Assembly: GCF_028502605.1 (NCBI RefSeq)
Contig: NC_079235.1
Coordinates: 3,782,001-3,846,000 of the forward strand
Source of the DNA: Trichoderma breve
Taxonomy: Eukaryota; Ascomycota; Sordariomycetes; Hypocreales; Hypocreaceae
Direction: 5' to 3'
DNA length: 64,000 nucleotides
Under the pieces are notes generated by a model. That model made no database searches and had not been told where the DNA came from. It was given only the letters and a program-made list of their open reading frames with translations. The first letter of the stretch is position 1, and each line of letters starts with the position of its first letter. Positions 33,628 through 47,092 of this stretch are shown here, in pieces. The position numbers and the translations under genes are program-made.

Positions 33628-35847
33628 ATGCATAGGGCGCTGACGGCACGGCTACTTAGGCAGGCTCTGAGGGTAGGCGAAGCTGCGCCTTCAACGGGAC
33701 TGCCTTTATATCTGTGTCCTGCAGCTGTAGGACTCTCAAGCAAGCTTTCGAGTATAAGTCTAAGAGCTTCAACAAGCATTTCCCAGCGACGAGCAAATCA
33801 CACCGAGGCTGTATCCAGCAATGTCGAATCAGCTGCAGAGTCACAATCAACCGAAATATTACAGAAGCCAGTTCGAAGATTGCCATGGACTTGTTCTGGG
33901 TGTGGCGCATTCACGCAGACTGAGGACCCTGAGCAGCTTGGATACTATGATGTGAGCAAGAGGAGGGTGAGGGAATGGCTACACCCTATTGCGCGACGTT
34001 CAAGTCCTCTGGAAGGCGACGAGGATAAGATTGTCAATGCTGCGCTAGAATCTTTGGACCAGGGCAGATTGAAAGAGCTTGGTTTGGATCCCGCGACGCT
34101 TGTCGAAGGCGATGGGACAGAAAACGAGACCATGAGCTGTAGGAGACATCTTGATTCTCAAACTTGAATATAGCCTCATGCTAACTTGCGCACAGTGACA
34201 TCGCACCAAAAGGCACCTGTTTGCGATCGTTGTCATGACTTGCTACATCATAGCACAAAAGGCGACACTGCCAAGGTCACCATGTACCATCCAAGCGTCG
34301 AGTCTCTGCGAGAGACAATTGAGGAGTCGCCTCACAAGTATAACCACATCTACCACGTCATCGATGCCGCCGATTTCCCCATGTCTCTCATTCCGCGGCT
34401 CAATGTGCTGCTGGGCGACGTTCCACTACGCACGCGCAATCGACGCTCCCGAGCGGACAAGTACCAGAACGATCGCAAGACCGAGATGAGCTTCATTATT
34501 ACAAGGGGTGATCTCTTGGGCCCGACCAAGGAGATGGTGGATGCCATGATGCCTTATTTGAAAGACGTATTGCGCGATGCACTGGGGAGACTTGGCCAGA
34601 GAATCCGCCTGGGCAATGTCAGGTGTGTCAGCGCGAGACGAGGATGGTGGACCAAGACAGTCAAGGAGGACGTCTGGAATCGTGGCGGCGCTGGGTGGAT
34701 GGTTGGTAAAGTCAACGTGGGGAAGAGTCAGCTTTTTGAAGCCATCTATCCAAAAGGCAGAATGATCAAGAAACCCGAGCGGGCCAGCGGTTCGGCGCAT
34801 GTCAGAGGCTCATCTACCAGCAAATCAACGACGAACGAGGACGACGAGAGTCTAGCAACTGTCAATTTTGGATCTCTCCTTCCTCCTCCCCAGCCGGCCC
34901 AGAATTATCCCGACATGCCCATTGTTTCGTCACTTCCAGGAACAACTGCATCTCCCATCCGTATCCCTTTTGGCAATGGCAAGGGAGAGCTTATCGATCT
35001 GCCAGGGTTGGCGCGCAGCGATCTTGAGCTGTACGTAAAGGAAGAGCATAGGCAGTCGCTCATTATGAAAAAGCGCATCATTCCGGAGCAGGTTACTGTC
35101 AAGCCTGGATCTTCGCTTCTTCTAGGTGGGGGACTGATTCGTATCACCCCTCGAACTCCAGACATGATCTTTCTCATGTACAATTTTACGCCACTTCACG
35201 AGCATTTGACCTCAACGGAAAAGGCTATCGCATTCCAAGGCCAAAGTCACCAATCCATTGGCCTTGAAAATATCACTTTGCCAGGAGCTGGAGACAAGAT
35301 GAAACACGCTGGCACATTCAAACTCGACCACGATGTAACTAAAAAGAGAGCTGGTCCGTTAACCAGGAAGAGCGCAATTGGGTTGAGCGTTGAGCAGCTA
35401 CCATTCCGTGTGCTGTCTGTGGATATCCTCATCGAAGGCGTTGGATACGTTGAGATCGTCGCTCAGGTTCGTAGACGAGCTTTGGAGCGCATACTTGCGT
35501 CTCAAAACGCACCCAGAGAAATTGAACAGGAGACAAGGCCAAAAGAGACGCCGCGCAATACCAGCGACCCATTTTCGGACATGTACAGCATGAGGAGGGA
35601 TACAGCGGCCTACGACAAAGTCACAGAGCCCAAGGTGCAGCTGCAGCCTCAAGAGTCGTCAGACTGGCCGGCTGTTGACATCTACTCTCCGGAAGGCAAG
35701 TTTATTGGCTCGAGAAAGCCCATTAACGGATGGCTGAACAACAAGCCACGCGAGCTGGCGGAACACAAGAAAAGCCGCCCAAGAAGAAGCATGAAGGGGG
35801 CGAAGAAGCTTGAAAAGCAGCGAAGGGGCGAGCACCACGATGCATGA
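33628..35847 (+). CDS. gep3: Mitochondrial circularly permuted GTPase Gep3/Mtg3 (YqeH-like)
   Basis: Two exons (33628-34138, 34196-35847) encode 720 residues. A basic presequence is followed by a zinc finger built from Cys89-x2-Cys92 (WTCSGCGAF) and Cys180-x2-Cys183 (VCDRCHDL), so the intron splits the finger. The GTPase motifs appear in permuted order: G4-like TRGDLLGP first, then G5-like SARRG, then the P-loop GKVNVGKSQ (near 341-349) and G3 DLPGL. That order defines the YqeH/Mtg3 group, which acts in assembly of the small mitoribosomal subunit; yeast Gep3 is also a genetic interactor of prohibitin. The C-terminus is basic. Divergent from MRP49. Confidence 0.92.
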
Positions 35848-36418
35848 TTTGGTGTCACATGCCAGATGCCGTGTACAATACCACCTTACTCTAATGACGA
35901 CTGTATGCCATGTATATTATGACCACACCCAAATGTCATTGATTTTTGTATAGATAGATGGATAAATTCACTCAAGTAGCACATATTAACCGAAGACTGA
36001 AAATCAAGAAATGAAGAAGGCAAGGTATTGCAGAGTATCATCTTATTAATGATGGGCAGACCAGGAGTCTAGAACCTTAAACTACGGGTGATTTTTACTG
36101 AGTGACGCCACCTGACAGGGCTGGTAAATGCCCGTTTGGGGGGGAACCGCGGGGCCAATACCTGTTCCTGGCCGTTTTTTTGCCTATCGATGACATCTAC
36201 GAAAAACCAAAACATCTTGTCAAATCATTCCTTATCCATCTCCCCCTCCGAAACCCACACACAAAACCTGCCTCGTTCCGCATACCGACACACAAGAGGC
36301 TCTTACATCCTTCTTTTCATTTGACGTTGCGCGATCATCAGACACGCCACGCCCCAGATAAAAGCAAGAACCGAGAGATCTAGATTCCGTGCAGATCAAA
36401 GCGCCCATTGCCACCACC
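35848..36418. other. Intergenic, ypi1 promoter and 5' UTR
   Basis: The region 36190-36400 is rich in C/A and looks like a leader. No gene, repeat or RNA is recognised. Confidence 0.5.
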
Positions 36419-37028
36419 ATGTCGCAGCAGCAAGAGCGCAGCGCGCAGGCGCCTCCGGCGTCACAGACGACGACAGATACTATTCGGCCGGAGGCGGCGG
36501 AGAGCTCGCCCAGGGTGATATTGCGCTTGAGGGGAGGGCATACTTCAAATGGGAGGTCGGTGCAGTGGGCTGACGACGTGGTTGATAACGAGGGTTTGGG
36601 TCGCAAAAGCTCAAAAGGTATGTGTATGCGGAAGCTTCGCAGAGCAGTGCCAAGGACTATATTGTTTTTTTGTCTTTGTCATTACAGCTGCTACGCGACG
36701 GAACGATGAGGGGAGTTGGAAAATGAAGCTAACGGACTTGTGAATAGTGTGCTGTATATATCATCGTCCCAAGGGAGTTGACGAATCCAGCGACGAGTCA
36801 TCGTCCGATTCCTCATCAGATTCGGATTCGGATTCAGAGGCTGAATCTAGACGCAAAAAGAAGGCTGGCAGCGACAAAGACGACTGTGGTCACTCTCATG
36901 ACCATGGACACAGACATCACCACAGACGGGGGAAAGGGAACAGCAAGAAGAGGGCACCAAGTCCAAATGCATACGAAAAGATACCAAAGCCCAAGCCAAA
37001 GGATACGGGTAAAGAAGTTCCCAAGTAG
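36419..37028 (+). CDS. ypi1: Type 1 protein phosphatase regulator Ypi1 (inhibitor-3 family)
   Basis: Two exons (36419-36617, 36748-37028) encode 159 residues. The conserved core SVQWADDVVDNEGLGRKSSK continuing into VCCIYHRPK is diagnostic of Ypi1/PPP1R11, small disordered proteins that bind and regulate PP1 (Glc7), mainly in the nucleus. The usual RVxF-type dock just before the DVVDNE block reads SVQW here. The intron interrupts the core exactly between the Lys and VCC, with branch point GCTAAC. The tail is a Ser/Asp repeat, then a His-rich stretch (HSHDHGHRHHHRR) and a basic end. The His run might bind metal, as suggested for inhibitor-3. Confidence 0.93.
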
Positions 37029-37345
37029 CACAATATATATCTCAAAGAAGATAGCGCATGGTTGGAGTTAAACAAATGGTTCAGGTTTGCTTAAAGGGTT
37101 TCAAGGTTATTGTTCTGGTTTTTGGATGCTGGCACGGAAATGAGGAACACACGGCGGCATTATTTTAACAGTGAAACGAGGAACACGGCATAATTTCTTA
37201 ACATTTTTTTCTTTCTTTCTTTGGAGGGAATACGGCTTTACTGCTTGTTATCAAGGGTATCGTACAAAAAAAAAAAACAGGGCATATACCGATTCATATA
37301 CCATAGGGTTACAGCAGACTATGTCGAACAAGACAGAAATGGCAT
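37029..37345. other. Convergent 3' spacer
   Basis: A short spacer between the 3' ends of ypi1 and the GatC-like gene with an A12 homopolymer near 37266 and T/C-rich tract near 37203-37225. Nothing else is seen. Confidence 0.5.
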
Positions 37346-37924
37346 TCACGGTTCCCCAGCTTCAGCTTTCTTCCCACTCTCAACGACAAAGTATTTTCCA
37401 GCTTTTCTTGATGCTGTTGCCAGTGCATCCCAGTTCTCAGCGTCAGATTCAATGCGCTCCTTGGCCCTCCTGGGTCTTTGATAATGGCCTACAAGGGTCT
37501 CTTTCGCCAATACATCCTCTAAGTCTTCCAATCCAATGGTCATCTCTTTGACTGCAGCTTCTGTCTCATCCCTAATAGCTCGAAGTGGCTCCACTCCCTT
37601 GGTGTCGACTCTCTGTACTGCCCGCGCAAATTGTAGCTGGCTCTGGAGCGTCGCAATCATGGACTGCTCCTCGGCTGGGGATTTGGGCAAGGGGAGCGCA
37701 GATAGACGCAGCAGATGGTGCAATTGAGATGGAGTGATGACTTCTGGTGCGGAGTGTGATTCAGATGGAAGTAGAGAGCTGACGGACCAGGTTGGCTTGG
37801 AGAGGATATCGTGAGCTGTTGAGGATGGTGAGGACTTGGTTGATAGAGAGGCCGTGGCTGTTGTTTGCCTGGGACGAAGGTTTTGCCTGAGGCATAATAA
37901 GCGGCATCTGGCGCAGAGAGACAT
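37346..37924 (-). CDS. GatC-like subunit of mitochondrial glutamyl-tRNA(Gln) amidotransferase
   Basis: A single frame of 192 residues from the ATG at 37924 (MSLCARCRLLCLRQNLRPRQ), which gives a basic mitochondrial leader. The longer open frame to 38191 is not used because its sequence is unlike protein. The core LHHLLRLSALPLP, then an amphipathic helix (IATLQSQLQFARAVQRVD) and TKGVEPLRAIRDET, follows the GatC pattern in which a helical pair precedes the V-x-GVEPL strand that wraps around GatA. It would act with GatA and GatB to convert Glu-tRNA(Gln) to Gln-tRNA(Gln) in mitochondria. The C-terminal segment (HYQRPRRAKERIESDAENW) is fungal-specific. GatF of yeast is the alternative name for the equivalent subunit. 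Confidence 0.75.
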   Translation of the reverse strand: MSLCARCRLLCLRQNLRPRQTTATASLSTKSSPSSTAHDILSKPTWSVSSLLPSESHSAPEVITPSQLHHLLRLSALPLPKSPAEEQSMIATLQSQLQFARAVQRVDTKGVEPLRAIRDETEAAVKEMTIGLEDLEDVLAKETLVGHYQRPRRAKERIESDAENWDALATASRKAGKYFVVESGKKAEAGEP

Positions 37925-38457
37925 TTGTGGCGATTGGACTGAAAATAGGGATTTTTGTGAGAAGTGAATGACGATATCTTGGATGCTTCGAAACAAGAAT
38001 ATCAGCTGGTGTAACTGATATTGTCCACTCATTGATTTGATTTTTGTCTCATGCCACAAATGAGTACAAAATGTTATTAATACTGTGTACGAGTAAGACG
38101 GGCGGAGCAGGGTTAGTCCGGATCTGGCAGTATCCATCCAAACTCCAGCCTCTTGAAGGATAGTCAGCTGCGCCCCAATCCCCACTGCCACAGCTTCCTC
38201 ACATCGTCATAGTCTAGCCAAAGTCACTCTTAACATACTTCCGGCTCTTCTACGGCCAGTTGCAACCAGTTACTGATAACCGGGTACATATAGCTCTAAC
38301 TCCGAAACAGCCAGAGACCATGTCGCCTCAATGGCAACCCCATGTCCGGCCTGATATTTATTACTTTCCATCTATTCGGGCGACTTTGTATGACGCACTT
38401 GTTAAAAACACACCGCTCTGCCATTTGATACCGTTCGAATCGAGGATTGCCGACATC
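37925..38457. promoter_or_regulatory. Divergent promoter region, GatC-like and SNAP-like genes
   Basis: 533 bp between head-to-head start codons. No TATA box or recognised element stands out. In-frame open sequence before the SNAP start lacks similarity to the family. Confidence 0.45.
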
Positions 38458-39949
38458 ATGAATAATCCTGAGGCTCTCATCCAACAGGTTCGCCTCTCGT
38501 TTGTCTCTTGGTTGAAGCTGAGGAAATGAGGGCGCGCTTAGCTAACAGATTGAGACGGTAGGCCGAGAAGCTCGTGGCTAAGGGCAAAAGCGGATGGAGT
38601 TTCTTTGGCGGCTCGGAAGAGAGATATGAGCAAGCTGCCACTTGCTACAGGCAGGCGGCTGAGGCATACGAGCTGAGAAGTAACTGTACGCATCTTCTCC
38701 ATCCTTTTATTTCTCCGCTCTCCTGAGAGCTCCCCCAATGAAACCATACGGGGACTTCACAGCTGCTGTCTGGCGTATCGTTGTGGTTGACTTTTCAATA
38801 GTTCTCGATGCAGCTGCTACATATGTGAAAGCAGCCGAAATACAGGAGAAGAATCTCAGTGATGGTTTCGAAGCCCCCGACAGCTACGTCCATGCCTCCG
38901 ATGCTTACCGAAGAGCCGTCATGGAGGAGGCCAAGCCGATCAACGAGAACGAAAAGGCCGAAGCGAAGGCAAAGGCAATAAACTGCCGAAAAAAGGCCAT
39001 CAAATTGACCGAGTCGTCCTCCAGTGGAAGTAAATTGAGAAGATTGTCGAGAATGTACGATGCAATTGGTCAGATAAATGAGAAGGACATCGCGGGCCCG
39101 CTTGTGCAGGCGAGGAGGAATTTGTTGAGTTCGAAGACGCTGACTGCCGCGGATGAGGAACGCATGAAAAATCTGGCGATGGAATTACAGCCGACTCCCA
39201 ATGAGGCCGACGAGCTGCAGTGGCTGCAGTCGAAGACAGCGTTTAGTGACGAGGAGAAGGCGCATCTGAAGTGGCTGGAGAGTCAAATTCTGCCAGCCCT
39301 GGATGAAGCGCGCATCGCGTACAAAGAAGCTGCTAACTTTTTACGCTTGGACGCGCCGCTGTGCGTTTTCCCCCTCGCTTGAGCATTGTGTCAAACCTCC
39401 ATTGTTGATTGATAGCTAATACGTGTGACCCTTAGGAGTGCCAGCAAGTTATTTGAGCAATATGCTGACCTCAGCGTCTTCATCGCCACTCTCCTTCCCC
39501 ATTCTACCGAGAAGAATGCCAATTCTACCCAGAAGGATAAGAACTCCTATTACGAAGACGCCCTCAACGCCTACGCGACTATTCTCAAGGCCCTGCAAGG
39601 CGACCCAAAGAAGAACAGATTTAGTATCCCTACTTATTGCTTCAAGTGGTGCGTCTGCCGTCTAGCCCAGTGCGACCACGTAGCTACAACGCGCGACATC
39701 CCGACGTATCAGGGAATCGAAATGGATACGTATCGGCAATCCGAAATGCATCCAGATACGCTAAAAAGCTACATACAATCCATGCAGTCCAAGTATACGC
39801 TGCTTTTCGACCTGAACGAAGCCATCAAACAGAAGGACCGAGAAATGATTGATGAGATACTGCAGGCCAATGTGGTGGATGATTGGCAGAAGAACGTTTT
39901 CACCGATATCCAAAACAAGTATGAGCCTAAGGATGATGAGTTTGCGTAG
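38458..39949 (+). CDS. Divergent alpha-SNAP (Sec17) paralogue
   Basis: Four exons (38458-38487, 38562-38685, 38802-39360, 39436-39949) encode 408 residues. SNAPs recruit the ATPase NSF/Sec18 to disassemble SNARE complexes. The start MNNPEALIQQAEKLVAKGKS and the membrane-loop region GWSFFGGSEERYEQAA match SNAP N-termini closely. LRSNFLDAAATYVKAAEIQE corresponds to the next TPR helix. The far C-terminus (LLFDLNEAIKQKDREMIDE, then DDWQKNVFTDIQNKYE) aligns with the SNAP end, where canonical proteins have DKWKT. Between them the protein is divergent and carries about 100 extra residues (DEERMKNLAMELQ, LQWLQSKTAFSDEEKAHLKW). Canonical Sec17 has about 290 residues, so this is a paralogue with a modified NSF-facing end. 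The junction before FLDAAA was chosen by homology. Confidence 0.8.
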
Positions 39950-40426
39950 AGAAATGAAGTCAATTAGAACAAATGTAAACGCAAAGAGGATGGTATGCTA
40001 CTGAGCAGAACCAGGATGCAAAGAGGTTTGCTACTTTCTTTGGGCACTATCTAGTTCATTAGGATGGAAACGACATTGCTTTTTTTGTCTGCTATTGTGC
40101 AAATGAAGTGTTGCACATGCTCCAGTTATTGATTATTGCTCTTTTCTTTATTAGTTTAGCTTCGAAATGCAAACGGACTTCGTTCGAGTCGCATGCCAGT
40201 ACAAACATTGGCCAAGCAGTGAGACTCGTTCATACAAGAAGCTATTCCATGTCATATCGTATATTCATATCTGATTCATAACCGCTAAATTAATATACAT
40301 GCTATAAAGCATCAACGTGGAGAGCATTCTTCCCTACTAGTTGCCCGGTATATCCCACTTGTTCTATTGGCAATCTTCCATGAGCCATCTGCAATCTGTA
40401 CTCTGTTACTTCAATGCTTTCACTTA
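39950..40426. other. Convergent 3' spacer
   Basis: AT-rich sequence between the SNAP-like gene and glucoamylase 3' ends. No gene or repeat is recognised. Confidence 0.5.
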
Positions 40427-42578
<2,152 letters not shown>

Positions 42579-45040
42579 GATGGGCAGAATGAAGGAGGAC
42601 GTATGAGAGGAAACGTTGAGAGATAGAGCCGATGCCGAATGGCTCGCGGCCAGGTCCATGGCGAAGGCAGGCATCTTTATGATACGGCGCCCCGAGTCAG
42701 AGCACTTCTCGCAATAACAACAACGGCTTTCGTTTTGCCGACTTGGTCCAATGAGATCAGCTGTTGCCCGCAACGTCGTGCGTAGGTACAACTCTCAACA
42801 CTCAGTTTAGTCCGACTCGGACCGACAAAAGGTCTACAGGGCCAAGAGTGGATGTGCGGATCATCCCCATGGGGAACTGAGGGCCGCAACGCTGTGAAAG
42901 GGCCGATTCTCCGGGGCCCAAGTGCCGCGACGGGCGGTGCAAACCTGCGAAAAGAAAAGCCGGCTGAATATGGCGGGTTGCACTCAGTGGCTGCGGGATA
43001 GAAACAAAGGAGCAAGCAGCGGCGATGGCAATTAACAGTAGTTGGACAATTGCAGGGATCTTCAGCTCTTTCCTGCTCGGCTCTTCTATCCTTCTGTCGT
43101 CTCCTCTTCACGCGGGCTGGCTGAATGTAAGACAGACGAGCCTCTCTCTCCCTTTCCCTCTGAATACGGGATCTGACGGCCTTTTTCAATCGTCTCGCCG
43201 CCCAGGATCAGCTCCTTCTCGGAGAGATCCGACGAGTCGGTGATGTGGTCTCGGGTGGCAGCGGATGGCCAGCTGATGCCAGCCAGGGCACGGCCCAATC
43301 ATGCCCGCGGCTTGCTCTGCCTGGTCAGCGTGACGAGCTAGACTCAGATGCCAGGATGCGTCAGGCGAATAGGCTGGCAACGCGTCATTAGTCACGCTGT
43401 CAGGAGAACATGCGCAGCTAAGGAGAGGGAGGGGAGGCGAGGCAGGGAGCAAGGGAGCAGGGAGCAGGCAGGCCATCGGCTAGCATCCAAAGCACGGTGA
43501 GAAGAAGCGAAAACGAACCAGCGATAGTCAGCAAAAGCTCCGAGCAAGCTTCCAACAGCTCCAAGGGGCTGCTCCGCATCTCCAACTCCCCCGTGGGGCA
43601 GCATCCCGGCTCATGTCTCTTCTGAGTTTGCAGTTGCCAGGTTCCCGCCCACTACCGCCTCTAGCCTCCGGTACTAGTCGCCCTACCCTAGACTCAACGG
43701 CCTCGAATTTGCGAATCCCATTTACACAGCCGGAACTTTTGTGTGTTATGCATTGATAGCACGTGTCTGGTGCCTACCAGAAGCGACAAGATGGGCGAGA
43801 CGGCATCAATTAGAAAAATTTTCAGCTTCTAGCATCATGCAAGTTTCGCTGGATGTGGCGCAGAAGACGCCGAGTCGGCGTTACTACGAACTCTGGAGAG
43901 CTGAGTTGTGTTTCACAAGCAACCGAGGGCTCGTGATGACAGCCTGCAGTGGACCAAGATCTTCGCATATGCGTCTGGATCTCTGTGCCAAGGCCGAGCT
44001 TCCTCACTGCCTCACACGTGCTGGAGATGGGAGAAAACAAGAACATGGTGTGAAGCGGAGGAAAAGGGACAGGAAAAGGGCCGGGCTGCATGAGGTAATG
44101 CGTCGTAGCCAAGCTGCTCCTTTGAGGTAGATCTTCACATGCATTGAGGCGCGATGGAGTAAGTAATCAAACTCATCCAAGCACACGCCAAGCTAGGCTT
44201 GATGAGGTGTTTGGTGCGTTTGCTACAACACAGCCAACATACTGCCATCATACAGCAATTATCACCACTGACAGAATCCCAAGAGGCTTGCCGTGGCCCG
44301 ACAAAACTTGTCACGGGGCATGTAAGCAGTCTCCCATTCGCCCCACCAACGAGGGATCCTTTTCTTCCATGGTCGGTTCATCGGGGTTACTTCGTGCATG
44401 GTTTTTCATCGTCCCCGTTGCACAATTAATCATATTTACTCCGTACAGCTAGTCAGATGGCATCATCGGGTCAGAAGGCTATCATGAGGCTCAACGGCCG
44501 CTGCAGAACTGCTAATACGGAGTACCAGCATCGTGATGTAGGCAACCCATGGTTTTCCTCAACCTCATCGGCCGACGGCCTTGGAAAAAAGGGTTGGAAT
44601 ATGGGGCCCCCGAATCCTCCAGCCACAACACTCAAGCCATCTTTCGACGGCGAATGAGGCAGCCAGAGGCCGAGTTGTTCTTGGACCTGTCGATAGGATG
44701 ATTGACACCATAGCAAGTTGATGGCTCCATAGAGTTATCGAGCTGCACAGCAGTCGACCCTAACGCGTGAACGCAGAGGACCGCTGAGCACAGATCCGTA
44801 GTTTGTTGAGAAGGAGAGAAAGCCTAGAAGAAAATTTCACGATACGGCATTATATGGCGTTGCGATAAGATTGGGTTAGTGGGGACTATCACGTGAACGG
44901 AGATATATCGGCAAAACTGATTTAGCTGGCGATAAGCCTTAGCAAGCTACTGCTATCAACAGTCATTGCTTTAGGCCGACTTTCCTTCATATTCGCGACA
45001 ATTCAATTAATCCGTCTCCCCTGACGCAATATCAAGCATC
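42579..45040. other. 2.5-kb spacer: glucoamylase and snu66 5' regions
   Basis: Head-to-head promoters. Several GC-rich words fitting the Cre1/CreA consensus SYGGRG occur, for example CCGGGG at 42911-42916, which could mediate glucose repression. Open frames here are basic or Cys/Pro-rich without family features. The words ttactccgtac (about 44440) and tacggagtac (about 44516) are reverse complements, roughly 75 bp apart. No gene is called. Confidence 0.5.
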
Positions 45041-47092
45041 ATGGACGCGGCAACGATCGAAGAGACGAACCGCATCCGGATATCGCTGGGCATGAAGCCC
45101 TTGCCGGTACCTGGAGCTGCCGCATCGCCCCAAGCCGAGGCTTCAGATGGCGAAGAACCAGCGAGCACAGTCGAGAGTCGCCAGGCGCAAGCTTACGACA
45201 ATTACAAGAAAGTTCAGGATGACGAGGCTGCCAAGAAACGACGCGAAGAAAAAGCTGCTGCCGTGCGAAAGGCCCGTGAAAAGGCCCAGCGGTTTGCACT
45301 TCTCGAAGGGAAGGGGCTGGGCGAAGAAGATGAAGGTGGCGACATGGATGCGAAGGCGTGGTTGACAGGCCAAAAGAAGAGGCAGAAGAAGATTGATAAG
45401 GCAAGGAAGCTCGAGGAGGAACTTGCTGCAGCAGAAGCTGCCGCTGCCGCTGCCATACAGTACACCTCCAAAGACCTTGCTGGCATCAAGGTTGCGCACG
45501 ACTCAACAGCCTTTCTAGACGGAGACGAACAGGTCCTTACTCTGAAAGATACGACAATTGATGAGAATGAGGAAGAGGGAGATGAGCTTGAGAACCTAAA
45601 CATTAAAGAACAAGAGAAGCTCACCGAGAGACTGGATCTCAAGAAGAAGCTAAAAGGCTACAACCCTAATGATTATGACGACGGCGAAGGCACTATTCTG
45701 GCACAGTATGACGAGGAGATCAACGGCAAAAAAGCGAAGAAGTTCACTCTTGATGACGATGGCGCTATTGCCGAGCTTTCAGACATCCTCGGCCAACCGG
45801 AGCGAAAAGGAAAGAAAATTCAGTCAACAAGCCTTGACGATATTATAGGTGCGTACAAATTTCCCTTTATCTCCACGATCCTCCAATGTGACCACCGCTA
45901 ACAACTTATTATAGATGGCGCAGCACCCTCATCCGACTATCTTGCTCCATCAGAGATCAAGGTGAAGAAGCCAAAGAAGAAGAAGGGAAGCAAGGGGACC
46001 AGGCAAAAACAGCATGATGAGGATGACATCTTCCCTATAGAAGCAGCGCCGGCGGATACCGGCGCCATGGATGTCGATTCTAAAGAGTCTTTAATGGCTA
46101 AGAAGCGGAAAGCCACTACTTCAGATGCCTTTGCCGATGATGACGATCTCCAAGCATCACTAGCAATCCAGCGGAAGAATGCTCTAAAAAAGCGCAAAAG
46201 GACACGTCCTGAAGATATCGCAAGACAACTCAAGGAGGATGAGGAGGAGCCCGAGGAAACCCAAAGCGGCGGTCTTGTCATTGGTGAGATTTCCGAATTT
46301 GTCGCCGGCTTGAGTAAGCCAGACGACGAAGACCGCCAGTCGAGGAGGCAAAAGCAGGCCACAAAAAGTCCCGAGTTGGATGAGGATCGTCATATGGGCG
46401 ATGAAGACGAAGATGCGGAAATGGACGACTACACGGCGGAACACCAAGAAGCCCTTCTCGCGGCCCAGAAAGAAGAGGAAGAGAGAATCAAAAGGGAACA
46501 GGGTGAAGATGATGATGCGGGTATTGAAGATGAAAAGGTTGTTGGCGCAGGCATGGGGGCGGCCCTCGCATTGCTTCGAGAGCGGGGTCTTCTCGAATCT
46601 TCTGATAGAGGAAACTATGAAGATTTTAAAGCTCGCGAAGATTTCCTTGCAAAGAAACGAGTATTGGAGGGCGAACTGGACGAGCAAACACGACAGCAGA
46701 GAGAACGTGACAGGATGAGCGGCAGACTAGACCGGATGTCCGTCAGGGAAAGGGAGGAATGGGCTCGTCAGCAAAACACCCACAGAGACCACCTGCAGTC
46801 GAAGCGGATGGCCGAGCTCTTCAACGCAGGTTACAAGCCAAATGTCGAACTAAAATACGTCGACGATCATGGCCGGAGATTGGATCAAAAGGAGGCGTTC
46901 AAGCATCTCAGTCACCAGTTCCACGGAAAGGGCAGCGGCAAGGGCAAGACGGAGAAGCGCCTGAAGAAGATTGACGACGAGAAGCGGCGCGAGGCCCAGA
47001 GCATGTTCGACGCAAGCCAGAATGCCGGTATGAATCTGGCGACGGCGCAGCAGTTGAAAAAGCGCAGGGAAGCTGGAGTACGGCTCGGCTGA
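45041..47092 (+). CDS. snu66: U4/U6.U5 tri-snRNP protein Snu66 (SART-1 family)
   Basis: Two exons (45041-45848, 45915-47092) encode 661 residues. The protein belongs to the tri-snRNP and is needed for spliceosome activation. The N-terminus [20 protein letters not shown] is the conserved SART-1 opening that resembles the Hub1-interaction region. Long charged coiled-coil stretches follow ([20 protein letters not shown]). Conserved blocks are [44 protein letters not shown] and, near the end, [19 protein letters not shown] and [20 protein letters not shown], which is the family's strongest C-terminal signature. Length and order fit fungal Snu66. Confidence 0.95.

Noticed and set aside
37925..38191. 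Extended N-terminus of the GatC-like protein to 38191
   Set aside because: The chosen ATG at 37924 starts a basic leader; upstream residues look like translated promoter.
42677..43189. 170-codon basic minus-strand frame upstream of glucoamylase
   Set aside because: Composition is Arg/Cys/Pro with no domain, and it overlaps the glucoamylase promoter and leader.
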